Positions 35,795 to 44,993 of a stretch of DNA of 64,000 nucleotides are shown piece by piece. The translations under genes were made by a program, and so were the position numbers. Each line of letters begins with the position of its first letter. The first letter of the stretch is position 1. Location: NCBI RefSeq assembly GCF_900110835.1, contig NZ_FOJG01000001.1, positions 3,689,499-3,753,498 of the forward strand. Direction: 5' to 3'. The stretch is from Chitinophaga arvensicola (GTDB taxonomy: Bacteria > Bacteroidota > Bacteroidia > Chitinophagales > Chitinophagaceae). The notes under the pieces were generated by a model that was given only the letters and a program-made list of their open reading frames with translations, did no database searches and was not told the DNA's origin.

Positions 35795-35837
35795 CAAGGG
35801 TGTTTCATTTTTTAGATGAAACACCCTTGTTGTTTTT
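35795..35837 (+). terminator. Intrinsic terminator after FMN reductase gene
   Basis: A perfect 14-base stem, CAAGGGTGTTTCAT at 35795-35808 and its complement at 35816-35829, has a 7-base loop and is followed by TTGTTTTTA. It ends the FMN reductase transcript and may also serve the convergent gene at 35867. Confidence 0.92.
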
Positions 35838-35866
35838 ATGTTGATTATCCGTTTACGAAAAGACGT

Positions 35867-37273
35867 TTAATGCCAGAACCTACTATTGCTGTTATGCCGT
35901 CTGAATTTTTTGATGGCAGCAATATTTTCCATGAGTAGTTTGTTCCGGGTTGCAGTGGGTTGCGCTGCTTCAAATGCGGGGATCGATTTAAATGCCATTA
36001 CCATGTCGTAGTCCATGCCTACCTGGCCGGGGCTGAAAGGCACATCGCCGTAGTTATCGCGGAACCAGAGTTTCCACCTCGGGCCACCTGGTGTGAACAC
36101 GAAGAAGGAATCAGAGTTGGGCACCGGTGCGGGTAGCAGGAAGGCTTTCAGTGTATCCTGTGCAGGTGAGTGGCAGCTCATACAGGACGATAATGCCAGG
36201 TTGGTGTATTTCTTTTTGGTATCGAGGTCGTAGGCTACCTGGGTAACGGCGCCGTCGTTTGGTCCGCTTAAACGGCCGCCCCAGCCCAGCGTTTCTTTGC
36301 TATAGGCCGGTGCATCTGGATTAATCACTGTTTCGTTCAGTTTAGGATAGGGAGGTGCGATCGGGCTGTTGATATCCGGATCATTTCCCCACATGGCGCC
36401 CAATGGTACCATCTTTTCCCAGGTGGAGCCACTGGCATCTTTTTTATAAACGAAAGTAGAATACACCCACCCTGTTTTCGGAGAGGTTTTACTATCCTTT
36501 ACAATCACGTCCATCTGGAAGAAGCTGACTTTGCGCAGCTGGTATCCCAGTCGCGGATCTGCCAGTGTAGGAATGGTATCAAACACATGGAAGGTTTGCG
36601 CATTTTCCATGACGGACCATTGTGGGTAGTTGATGTTGGAGAATGCCAGTTTTACGATCACGCTGCCTTCTTTAAACTGAGCGGCGTTGTTCATCAGGTT
36701 TACTTTCTGACCGGTTTCGCCCCAGATCTGTCCTACGGTATAGGCAGCAGTGGAATCATACAGCGTCAATACATAACCGGCCTCGTCTTCTTTCAGGGTG
36801 GTAAACATGTTGGCCGGGTTACCATTGCCTAAATAAGTGCCCAGGATAGATTCCCTTTGAGATCCAAGCCATGGCTCATGAAACCAGCCATTCTTTGCAG
36901 CCGACCAGGTGGCGTTGCTGGTGAAAAAGGGGAGCAGGTGCGGTGCTACATAGCTTTTCAGGGAGTCCATGTAAGCAAATACATTGGACGCCGAAATGGG
37001 TTGTCCCTTTAGCGCCCTTTGCCAGGAAGGATCTACCACCGGTTTGGCGGTAGAGGGGTAATCATGGCTCAGCACAAAAAGCGAATCGGGATACTGTTGT
37101 GCAGATGGTACGGAGTCCCGATGATTTTGGAAGGCTCCCGCCTGCCAGGCAGAAGAGTCTTGTTCAGAAGTGGTGCCAGGATCTTTTTTTGGATGGTCGG
37201 TGCAGTTGTATGCCAATACAACAATGACAAACAGGGTCAGTAAAGCACCCGTGATACCGGATTTCTTTTGCAT
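35867..37273 (-). CDS. Putative exported c-type cytochrome-like protein
   Basis: A 468-residue protein with one N-terminal hydrophobic segment (about 8-22), ending before Cys24 in a non-classic lipobox, so it is exported and either anchored or lipidated. A single haem-binding motif, CMSCH at 364-368, lies in the last quarter. The rest has no recognised domain but many Trp and Pro, with repeated WGETGQ and WGNDPD turns. It may be an outer-surface or periplasmic haem protein. Its position beside a sialate esterase gives no pathway. The ATG at 37273 gives the hydrophobic leader. Confidence 0.7.
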   Translation of the reverse strand: MQKKSGITGALLTLFVIVVLAYNCTDHPKKDPGTTSEQDSSAWQAGAFQNHRDSVPSAQQYPDSLFVLSHDYPSTAKPVVDPSWQRALKGQPISASNVFAYMDSLKSYVAPHLLPFFTSNATWSAAKNGWFHEPWLGSQRESILGTYLGNGNPANMFTTLKEDEAGYVLTLYDSTAAYTVGQIWGETGQKVNLMNNAAQFKEGSVIVKLAFSNINYPQWSVMENAQTFHVFDTIPTLADPRLGYQLRKVSFFQMDVIVKDSKTSPKTGWVYSTFVYKKDASGSTWEKMVPLGAMWGNDPDINSPIAPPYPKLNETVINPDAPAYSKETLGWGGRLSGPNDGAVTQVAYDLDTKKKYTNLALSSCMSCHSPAQDTLKAFLLPAPVPNSDSFFVFTPGGPRWKLWFRDNYGDVPFSPGQVGMDYDMVMAFKSIPAFEAAQPTATRNKLLMENIAAIKKFRRHNSNSRFWH

Positions 37274-37411
37274 GGTGTGTTGCGTTTAGGGTTTTGACGA
37301 TTTGCTTAGTGGAATAAGAAAAATGTTATTTTGAGTAATATAAATATATAGGAAAAAAATAAATCTTGAATAAAAGTGATTGGTTTTTTTCTGTTATGGC
37401 TGAGGTAGGTG

Positions 37412-37453
37412 TATAAAACAGGAAAGCCGTTCCTGTTTTGCAGGAACGGCTTT
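37412..37453 (-). terminator. Intrinsic terminator of sialate esterase gene
   Basis: A perfect 13-base stem at 37423-37435 and 37441-37453 (AAAGCCGTTCCTG and complement) has a 5-base loop. On the minus strand it is followed by CCTGTTTTATAC, just after the stop at 37471. Confidence 0.88.
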
Positions 37454-37470
37454 CTTTATAGCATTAGTTG

Positions 37471-39429
37471 TTATCGTACGCTGTACTTCACGGCTTCGGT
37501 TACACTTTTCCAGTTATCGGTGCGGAAGGGAGATGCCGGGAAACCTTCTTTATTAAAGAGGTTATCTTCCAGGTTATCATCTGCCCAGCCATAACGCACG
37601 GCTACTGGTGTTTTTACTTCATCGGTATATACCACTACCTTATCGCCTTCTACAAAAGCTTTGGCATAGTGGAACTGCTGATCGGCGCCTGCCACTTCAA
37701 ATCCCCGGATATAACCGTATCTGTCTTTTACTTCCAGACCGCTACCCACGCTGGTAAAGCTAAGGGTTACTTTATTGCCGTTTACCTGCATACCCTGGTA
37801 TACAGGACCGCTGTAAACGTTATTTTGTCCGTAGGTCTGGTGGAGGGCTGCTGCTGCCAGTCTTTTACCTACATCCTGTTTATTTCTCGGGTGAATATCC
37901 TTTGATTCACCGATGTCGGTGATCACGGCCATACCGGTATTGGGTACATTCAGGGAAAGCGTTTGTGCTTCTCTGAGTTCCGCCCATTTGCTGCCATTTT
38001 TGCTGGTGCCGTTGTTGGAATTAAAGCTGGCCAGTTGTACAAAATAGAAAGGGAACTCGCCCTGGTTCCACAAACGGCGCCAGTCGTTGATCAGCAACGG
38101 AAACGCTTTGCGGTACTGGTAAGCACGATCGGCATTGCTTTCACCCTGGTACCAGATGGCGCCTTTAATAGCAAAAGGGATCACCGGGTGGATCATGGCG
38201 TTGTACAAGAGGGAAGGGTAGCTGTTAGGCCCTACGCTGGTAGCCGGATTCAGGGCAGTAGCAATGCGGAAGGTCCAGTTGCCGGCCAGTGATTGTTTAC
38301 GGCTGTTGATTTTCAGGAAAACATCATCTGCTTCTCCGTAGAAACCGCCGCCGCCGGCATTGTCTTCAATTCGTACCGCAATAACGTTATCGCCTGCCTT
38401 TAATACGCCGGCGGGGATTTTATAGAGGCGGAAAGCATTGTAGGCGGCTGTGTTGCCTACTTGTGTGCCGTTGATATAAGTAACGTCGTTGTCGTCGATA
38501 GTGCCCAGGCTTAATTCCGCAGGTTTACCCGCATCGTCTTCCGCCACCGTGAAGTGTTTACGGAACCATACCACGCCGTCGAAGTTGGGGAGTTTTTGCT
38601 GCTCCCAGAGACCAGGTACTTTCATTTGCTGCCAGGCCTGATCGTTGGTGTTTACGGCCGACCAGGTATTAGCAGTGGCTTCATCCGGCAAGCTTCCTTG
38701 TATAGATTGAATAAGTTGTTGCTGTTTGGTTTTGGCCACGAGTGCAAAGGAATCCATGTTCAGCACCGGTGTTTCTTTCATCAGGTCGCGGAAATCGTCG
38801 CTGCCGGCCAGTCCTTCGCGGCTGATCCAGGTTTCCACGATTGTGCCGCCCCAGGAGGTATGTATTAACCCGATAGGTACATGCAGTTGTTCGTTGAGCG
38901 CCTTTGCAAAGAAGTAACCTACCGCTGTGAAGCTGCCCGTATTTTCTGGATCAGCAGCCAGCCACTCGCTTTTCTTTACATCCGTTTTAGGTGTTACCGC
39001 CATATCTTTTGGCAGGTAAAAATGCCGGATCTGCGGATTGGCGGATTGTGCTTTTTCTTTGTCGGCGTTCAGTACATCATTCACATGAAATTCCATGTTG
39101 GATTGCCCGCTGCAGATCCATACATCGCCCATCAGCACATCTTTCAGGGTAACATTGTTTTTGCCATTTACGGATAAGGTATACGGGCCTCCGGCTTTTT
39201 CCGGTTGCAGCAATACTTTCCATTGTCCGTTTTTGTCTGCTTTTACGGTAGTGACCTGTTGATTGAACCGGATCGTAATTTTTTCATTCTTATCTGCCCA
39301 GCCCCATACCGGAATGGGTTTGTCGCGCTGCAGTACCATGTTATCTCCGAAAACGTTGGGTAAACGAACGTCGGCGAAGCTGAAGGAACTTATCATGGTT
39401 GCCGCCAGCAATAAAACTGTTTTTTTCAT
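37471..39429 (-). CDS. Sialate O-acetylesterase (SASA family)
   Basis: A 652-residue exported esterase with a signal peptide to about residue 19. The SGNH nucleophile is in WICSGQSNMEF, with the supporting HTSWGGTIVETW block and the DIGESKDIHPRNK segment carrying the catalytic Asp/His. A beta-sandwich insert (about 270-380: VWFRKHF, VIAVRIEDNAGGGG) is usual for the family. It removes acetyl groups from sialic acids or from plant xylan-type sugars. It is a single gene with its own terminator, close to but outside the Sus operon. Confidence 0.92.
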   Translation of the reverse strand: MKKTVLLLAATMISSFSFADVRLPNVFGDNMVLQRDKPIPVWGWADKNEKITIRFNQQVTTVKADKNGQWKVLLQPEKAGGPYTLSVNGKNNVTLKDVLMGDVWICSGQSNMEFHVNDVLNADKEKAQSANPQIRHFYLPKDMAVTPKTDVKKSEWLAADPENTGSFTAVGYFFAKALNEQLHVPIGLIHTSWGGTIVETWISREGLAGSDDFRDLMKETPVLNMDSFALVAKTKQQQLIQSIQGSLPDEATANTWSAVNTNDQAWQQMKVPGLWEQQKLPNFDGVVWFRKHFTVAEDDAGKPAELSLGTIDDNDVTYINGTQVGNTAAYNAFRLYKIPAGVLKAGDNVIAVRIEDNAGGGGFYGEADDVFLKINSRKQSLAGNWTFRIATALNPATSVGPNSYPSLLYNAMIHPVIPFAIKGAIWYQGESNADRAYQYRKAFPLLINDWRRLWNQGEFPFYFVQLASFNSNNGTSKNGSKWAELREAQTLSLNVPNTGMAVITDIGESKDIHPRNKQDVGKRLAAAALHQTYGQNNVYSGPVYQGMQVNGNKVTLSFTSVGSGLEVKDRYGYIRGFEVAGADQQFHYAKAFVEGDKVVVYTDEVKTPVAVRYGWADDNLEDNLFNKEGFPASPFRTDNWKSVTEAVKYSVR

Positions 39430-39627
39430 AATTGTGGTAATTGTTCGTAGCGTATGTTGAATCGATGCGTGTGTATAAATGTAATAAAGACAACTATCAA
39501 TTTATAATTTTTGAGGACCGGCGGCGGATAATAGCTTGAAATGTGATGCCGGCAGGGAAGTAATGCGGTCTTAAAATTATGTACATCTTATCCCTAATCA
39601 TGTAACAATTCCCCTCCGGGCAGGGAG

Positions 39628-39635
39628 TAGCTTTG
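39628..39635 (+). promoter_or_regulatory. Promoter -7 element for copA
   Basis: TAGCTTTG matches TAnnTTTG exactly and lies 18-25 bases before the copA ATG at 39653, leaving a short leader. No metal-responsive operator is recognised next to it. Confidence 0.5.
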
Positions 39636-39652
39636 CATAAAATCAGTCGAAT

Positions 39653-41905
39653 ATGTCAGTAGCTATACCAGTGCAGGGCTCTCCTGCACACTCAAAGAAC
39701 CAGATCAAAGAAACCTTTCCCGTATTGGAAATGACTTGCGCCGCCTGTGCGGTGAGCGTGGAGTCTACTCTGAAAGCAGTGCCGGGTGTGGCTGATGCCG
39801 GTGTTAACTTTGCCAATCAAAGCGCCTGGGTGCAGTATGATCCGGCCAGGGTAAGCCCCGAACTCCTTCAAAGCAGCATCCGTAGCGTAGGTTACGACCT
39901 GCTCATCAATAAAGATAACCAGGAAGAAGAACAGGCCGCTGCACAGCAGCACCATTACCAGCAGGTAAAACAGCGGACCATCTGGTCGGCCGTATTGTCG
40001 TTGCCGGTAGTGGTGATCGGGATGTTTTTTATGGATATGCCTTACGGCAATTATATCATGATGGCCTTTGCTACACCGGTGGTGTTTTTCTTTGGCCGTC
40101 ATTTCTTCGTGAATGCCTGGAAACAGGCCCGTCATGGTAAAGCCAACATGGATACACTGGTAGCGCTGAGTACCGGTATTGCCTGGTTGTTCAGTACCTT
40201 TAATACCTTCTATCCTGAATTCTGGCACCAGCGTGGATTACACGCCCATGTGTACTTCGAAGCCGCTGCAGTGGTAATTGCCTTTATCTCGCTAGGGAAA
40301 TTACTGGAAGAAAAAGCAAAGTCAAATACCTCTTCTGCTATTAAGAAACTCATTGGCCTGCAACCAAAAACGGTGCTGCTGGTTGAAGCAGGGGGACAAG
40401 CCCGCGAGATCCCCATTTCCCAGGTAAAAGTAAATGACCTGCTGATGGTAAAACCCGGCGAAAAAATACCGGTAGACGGTAAGGTGGCCAATGGCACTTC
40501 TTATGTAGATGAAAGCATGATCAGTGGGGAGCCAGTGGCGGTGGCCAAGAAGGAAGGCGACGCTGTATTTGCCGGAACCATTAACCAGAAAGGAAGTTTT
40601 CAGTTCCATGCAGAAAAAGTAGGCGCAGATACCCTGCTGGCACAAATCATTAAAATGGTACAGGAAGCACAGGGTAGTAAAGCCCCCGTGCAGAAACTGG
40701 TCGATAAAATTGCGGGTATCTTTGTACCGGTGGTTATTGGTATTGCCATTGTCACTTTCATCGCCTGGATGGTGTTGGGCCAGGAGAACGCGTTTACACA
40801 TGCACTGCTCACTTCTGTTACGGTGCTGGTGATTGCTTGTCCCTGTGCACTCGGACTGGCCACACCCACCGCTATCATGGTTGGTGTAGGCAAGGGCGCG
40901 GAAAACAACATCCTGATCAGGGATGCGGAAAGCCTGGAACTGGCACATAAAGTAAATGCGCTGATCCTCGATAAAACCGGTACCATCACAGAAGGGAAGC
41001 CTGTAGTGACCGATATCAGCTGGTATGCCACAGATGACGAAGCCGCCGGTGTATTGTATGCATTGGAGCAATCGTCTGAACATCCGCTGGCAGAAGCCGT
41101 GGTATCCCATCTCCGGGAAAAAAAGATAGTTCCGGTTACCTTACAGCAGTTCGAAAGCATTACGGGGCAGGGAATTAAAGGCCGGTATAACAACCAGGAC
41201 TGGTTTGTTGGTAACAGCCAGCTGATGGCCTCAAAACAGGTGGCCATCCGGCCCGATATTGCGGCCCAGGCAAGCGCTTTACAGGCGGGTGCCAACACGG
41301 TCATCTATTTTGCCAAAGGTAAAACCCTGCTGGCCGTAGTAGCCATTGCAGACAAGATCAAAGCGACTTCCCGCAAAGCTATTGAAACCTTACAACGCCA
41401 GGGCATTGAAGTATACATGCTCACCGGTGATAATGCCCACACCGCCGCTGCTGTAGCCCAACAAACCGGTATTAAACACTACAAGGCAGAAGTCAGGCCA
41501 TCAGATAAAGCAGATTTTGTAAAGAAACTGCAACAGGCCGGAAAAGTAGTGGCCATGGCCGGCGATGGGATCAATGACTCCCAGGCATTGGCGCAGGCAG
41601 ACGTAAGCATCGCCATGGGCAAGGGTTCAGACATTGCCATGGATGTGGCCAAGATGACTTTGATCACTTCCGATCTGAACAGCATTCCCAGGGCGCTGAA
41701 ATTATCCGGAAAAACTGTCCGTACCATTAAACAAAATCTCTTCTGGGCGTTTATATATAATGTGATCGGTATTCCGGTTGCAGCAGGCGTATTGTTCCCG
41801 GTAAATGGCTTCCTGCTGGATCCTATGATTGCCGGTGCTGCTATGGCACTGAGTTCTGTGAGTGTGGTAAGCAATAGCTTACGACTGAAAGCCGCCAGAC
41901 TATAA
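39653..41905 (+). CDS. copA: Copper-exporting P1B-1 type ATPase
   Basis: A 750-residue inner-membrane pump. The N-terminal HMA domain has the Cu(I) site CAAC at residues 29-32. The transmembrane ion-binding motif is Cys396-Pro397-Cys398 (VIACPCALGLATP), the phosphorylated residue is Asp440 (DKTGT), and the SEHP loop, TGDN and GDGINDS hinge motifs are present. This is the CPC-type Cu(I) (or Ag(I)) exporter. About eight membrane helices are seen. It heads the metal-resistance island and is followed 93 bases later by a free HMA chaperone. Confidence 0.96.
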   Translation: MSVAIPVQGSPAHSKNQIKETFPVLEMTCAACAVSVESTLKAVPGVADAGVNFANQSAWVQYDPARVSPELLQSSIRSVGYDLLINKDNQEEEQAAAQQHHYQQVKQRTIWSAVLSLPVVVIGMFFMDMPYGNYIMMAFATPVVFFFGRHFFVNAWKQARHGKANMDTLVALSTGIAWLFSTFNTFYPEFWHQRGLHAHVYFEAAAVVIAFISLGKLLEEKAKSNTSSAIKKLIGLQPKTVLLVEAGGQAREIPISQVKVNDLLMVKPGEKIPVDGKVANGTSYVDESMISGEPVAVAKKEGDAVFAGTINQKGSFQFHAEKVGADTLLAQIIKMVQEAQGSKAPVQKLVDKIAGIFVPVVIGIAIVTFIAWMVLGQENAFTHALLTSVTVLVIACPCALGLATPTAIMVGVGKGAENNILIRDAESLELAHKVNALILDKTGTITEGKPVVTDISWYATDDEAAGVLYALEQSSEHPLAEAVVSHLREKKIVPVTLQQFESITGQGIKGRYNNQDWFVGNSQLMASKQVAIRPDIAAQASALQAGANTVIYFAKGKTLLAVVAIADKIKATSRKAIETLQRQGIEVYMLTGDNAHTAAAVAQQTGIKHYKAEVRPSDKADFVKKLQQAGKVVAMAGDGINDSQALAQADVSIAMGKGSDIAMDVAKMTLITSDLNSIPRALKLSGKTVRTIKQNLFWAFIYNVIGIPVAAGVLFPVNGFLLDPMIAGAAMALSSVSVVSNSLRLKAARL

Positions 41906-41998
41906 TTATATAAAAGGTTGCATGAATTGTATAACAGTACAGCCCTGTCAGCCCCGTAATTTTACATCATCATCAACAACAGAAAAAAGAATCAATAT

Positions 41999-42211
41999 AT
42001 GAGCACAACACAGTTTAAAACAAACATCAAATGTTCCGGCTGTATCGCTACGGTAACGCCTGTATTAAATGAACTGGTAGGATCTGATAACTGGAAAGTA
42101 GACCTGGCCAGCGCTGATAAAGTACTGACCGTTACAAAAGAACACCTGGATAAAAGTGAAATCAGGAATGCCATAGAAAAAGCCGGTTATAAGGCGGAAG
42201 CTTTGTCATAA
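41999..42211 (+). CDS. HMA-domain copper chaperone
   Basis: A 70-residue single HMA domain with the metal site CSGC near residues 12-15 (IKCSGCIATV) and the VDLASADKVLTV strand. Such CopZ-like proteins pass Cu(I) to the CopA pump in the cytosol. The binding loop has Ser-Gly where MxCxxC has variable residues, and the leading Met is replaced. It lies directly after copA, with 46 bases before the DUF3347 gene. Confidence 0.9.
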   Translation: MSTTQFKTNIKCSGCIATVTPVLNELVGSDNWKVDLASADKVLTVTKEHLDKSEIRNAIEKAGYKAEALS

Positions 42212-42257
42212 ACACTGATGGCAGGAACGATATTCTGAATTTATAAAAACAAGCAAG

Positions 42258-42758
42258 ATGAAAAAGATATTACTGACAGGTATTGTATTGGTAGCAGTAT
42301 TCCTGCAGGCAGGAATGGCACAGGATAAGACCGTTTCCCCACAGCTGTCTCCGTTGCTTTCATTGTATTACAATATCAAAGATGCATTGGTAACAGGTAA
42401 CGCGGGTACGGTGGCTGCCAAAGCAGATACGTTTGTACAAACCGCTGCACAAACAGATATGTCGTCCCTGCCACCCGCTGTTCATAATGCTTACATGCCG
42501 CTGGCTTCTAAGTTGACCGCTGATGCCAAAGCAATGTCTGACGCAAAAGATATCAGCAAACAACGCGAATTATTTAAAACATTTTCTGATAATTTTTACC
42601 AGCTGGCCAAAGCCGTTCCGCTTTCCGCACAGCCGGTATACCAGGAGTACTGCCCCATGAAAAAGGCCTACTGGTTAAGCAGCAGCAATGCTATCAAAAA
42701 TCCTTACTATGGCAGTCAGATGCTGACCTGCGGAAAAGTAAGCGATACCATTCAGTAG
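42258..42758 (+). CDS. DUF3347 periplasmic protein
   Basis: A 166-residue exported protein with a signal peptide ending GMAQ (about residue 21). Helical DUF3347 signatures are seen: LLSLYYNIKDALVTG at the start and the C-terminal YQEYCPMKKAYWLSS and NPYYGSQMLTCGKV. Free DUF3347 proteins and DUF3347 tails of CusB-like efflux proteins occur beside copper genes, and the CPM and MLTC segments offer Cys/Met copper ligands. A periplasmic metal-binding role is inferred. It precedes the multicopper oxidase by 18 bases. Confidence 0.88.
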   Translation: MKKILLTGIVLVAVFLQAGMAQDKTVSPQLSPLLSLYYNIKDALVTGNAGTVAAKADTFVQTAAQTDMSSLPPAVHNAYMPLASKLTADAKAMSDAKDISKQRELFKTFSDNFYQLAKAVPLSAQPVYQEYCPMKKAYWLSSSNAIKNPYYGSQMLTCGKVSDTIQ

Positions 42759-42776
42759 TTTTTTTCAAAGATCCAT

Positions 42777-44981
42777 ATGAAAGCAGTATTACTGTATATC
42801 ACATTCATGAGCCTGTGCAGCATAGCGGCTGCACAGGCTTCTTCGCCTAAGGTAGTCCGCTACGATCTGTACGTAGGCGATACCATGGTTAATTACTCCG
42901 GTAAAATGCGCCACGCACTTGCCATCAACGGTACCATTCCCGGGCCTACCCTGCATTTCACAGAAGGAGATACTGCAGAGATTTATGTACACAACACCCT
43001 GAAAGAAGAAACTTCCATCCACTGGCATGGACTGATCCTCCCCAATCAGTACGACGGTGTATCTTATCTTACTACCCGACCCATTAAGGGCGGACAAACA
43101 CACCTGTTCCGCTTTCCCATTGTGCAGCATGGTACGTACTGGTATCATAGTCATACGATGTTCCAGGAACAAAGCGGCATGTATGGCGCTATTGTTTTCC
43201 ACGAACGGAAGCCCACTATCGGTAAAGAATATACGTTATTGCTAAGTGACTGGACCGATATGCATCCGCATACGGTAAACCGGTATCTGCACAATGCGAA
43301 CGACTGGTTTGCCATAAAAAAAGGCTCGGTGCAGAGCTATGGAGAAGCGATCAAACATCAGCATTTCAAAACCAAAGTAACCAATGAATGGAAGCGCCTG
43401 AATGCCATGGATGTCAGCGATGTGTATTACGAGCGCTTCCTCAGCAATGGTAAAGAAGTGGATACACAGCCCCAATTCAGGGCCGGTGATAAAGTGCGGC
43501 TGCGTATTATTAATGGCAGCGCTTCCACTTATTTCTGGTTGAACTATGCAGGAGGAAAACTCACCGTAGTAGCCAATGATGGCGCAGATGTGGAGCCGGT
43601 GGAAGTAGACCGTTTACTCGTTGGCGTATCTGAAACCTATGATGTGATAGTAACCATCCCGGAAGATATGCAATATGAATTCCTGGCCACTGCGGAAGAC
43701 CGTACCAGGTCTACCTCGCTATGGTTGGGGCAGGGCATGAAGATGCCTGCCAAACCTTTACCCCGCCTGAAATATTTTGAAGGGATGAAGATGATGAATG
43801 GCATGATAAAAATGAACGGCGACCTGGATACCAGCAGCGGCATGCAGATGAGTAACCAGGTAATGGATATGAATACCGTTATGTATCCGGAAATTACCGG
43901 CGGGGAAGAAACGCCGGCGAAGCCCATGGATCACAGTATGCATGGCATGCAGATGGATAGTGCCTCCGGTGACATTGTAACGCTGAACTATGGCATGCTG
44001 AAAGCGCCTGAGAAAACCACCCTGCCCGCTGGTCCGGTGAAGTTGTTGCAATTTGAACTAACCGGAAACATGAACCGTTATGTGTGGAGTATCAATAACA
44101 AAACGGTGTCTGAATCAGATAAGATTTTAATCAAAAAGGGAGAGACTGTAAGGATCGTATTGTTCAATAATACGATGATGCGGCATCCCATGCACCTGCA
44201 CGGGCATTTCTTTCGTTTGCTGAATGGACAGGGCGAATATTCGCCGTTGAAAACCGTGCTGGATATTATGCCGATGGAAGTAGATACTATTGAATTTGCG
44301 GCGACGGAACCAGGGGGCGACTGGTTCTTCCACTGTCATATTTTGTATCATATGATGAGTGGCATGGGGCGTGTATTCAGCTATGAAAATTCACCGCCTA
44401 ACCCCGAGGTGCCTGATCCGGCTATGGGGTACAAAATGGTGCAGATGGACGACCGGAAACTGCATCCGATGGCGCGTGTAGGATTGGAAAGCACCGGAAG
44501 CGACGGAGAAATTACTGTGGCAAACACCCGTTACCGTTTGTCTACCGAATGGCGGGTAGGTCTGAACGACCGGCATGGATACGAAAGTGAGAGCCATTTC
44601 GGGCGCTATCTCGGCAAAATGCAATGGCTGTTTCCCTATATCGGTTGGGATGTGCGTTACCGTAAGATGGATGAACCGGAGAAGAATCTTTTTGGACAGA
44701 AGAATACAAAGGATTTCCGGCAGGTGTTTCACGTAGGTCTGGAATATACATTGCCTATGCTGATTGTGGCCGATGCGTCGGTAGATACGGATGGAAAGGT
44801 GCGTGTGCAGCTGATGCGCGATGATGTACCGGTAACACGGCGTTTACGTTTCAGTTTTATGGTGAACACAGACAAGGAATATATGGCAGGGTTCCGCTAC
44901 ATTGTAACGAAGAACTTTGCTTTCTCCACACATTACGACAGCGATATGGGACTTGGTGCAGGGATTACTTTAAGCTATTAA
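42777..44981 (+). CDS. Multicopper oxidase with beta-rich CopB-like C-terminal extension
   Basis: A 734-residue exported protein. Residues about 20-545 form a three-domain multicopper oxidase of CopA resistance type, with copper ligands in HWHG, YWYHSHTMF, HPMHLHGHFF and FFHCHILYHM. A Met/His-rich stretch (about 325-395, including MDHSMHGMQM) probably binds extra copper and favours Cu(I) oxidation. Residues about 560-734 are not part of an oxidase. They alternate aromatic strands (RVGLNDRHGYESESHFGRYLG, FPYIGWDVRYR, FHVGLEYTLP, GFRYIVTKNFAF) and end in LSY, resembling the CopB outer-membrane domain. The fusion appears genuine, as the frame is continuous. Confidence 0.9.
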   Translation: MKAVLLYITFMSLCSIAAAQASSPKVVRYDLYVGDTMVNYSGKMRHALAINGTIPGPTLHFTEGDTAEIYVHNTLKEETSIHWHGLILPNQYDGVSYLTTRPIKGGQTHLFRFPIVQHGTYWYHSHTMFQEQSGMYGAIVFHERKPTIGKEYTLLLSDWTDMHPHTVNRYLHNANDWFAIKKGSVQSYGEAIKHQHFKTKVTNEWKRLNAMDVSDVYYERFLSNGKEVDTQPQFRAGDKVRLRIINGSASTYFWLNYAGGKLTVVANDGADVEPVEVDRLLVGVSETYDVIVTIPEDMQYEFLATAEDRTRSTSLWLGQGMKMPAKPLPRLKYFEGMKMMNGMIKMNGDLDTSSGMQMSNQVMDMNTVMYPEITGGEETPAKPMDHSMHGMQMDSASGDIVTLNYGMLKAPEKTTLPAGPVKLLQFELTGNMNRYVWSINNKTVSESDKILIKKGETVRIVLFNNTMMRHPMHLHGHFFRLLNGQGEYSPLKTVLDIMPMEVDTIEFAATEPGGDWFFHCHILYHMMSGMGRVFSYENSPPNPEVPDPAMGYKMVQMDDRKLHPMARVGLESTGSDGEITVANTRYRLSTEWRVGLNDRHGYESESHFGRYLGKMQWLFPYIGWDVRYRKMDEPEKNLFGQKNTKDFRQVFHVGLEYTLPMLIVADASVDTDGKVRVQLMRDDVPVTRRLRFSFMVNTDKEYMAGFRYIVTKNFAFSTHYDSDMGLGAGITLSY

Positions 44982-44993
44982 AATCTACCGGGT

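Noticed and set aside
37274-37470. Gene or RNA in the gap between the cytochrome-like and esterase genes
   Set aside because: Only the esterase terminator is recognisable; the rest is AT-rich with no frame or RNA motif.
40322-41304. Long minus-strand frames inside copA
   Set aside because: They are antisense to conserved ATPase motifs and lack any domain.
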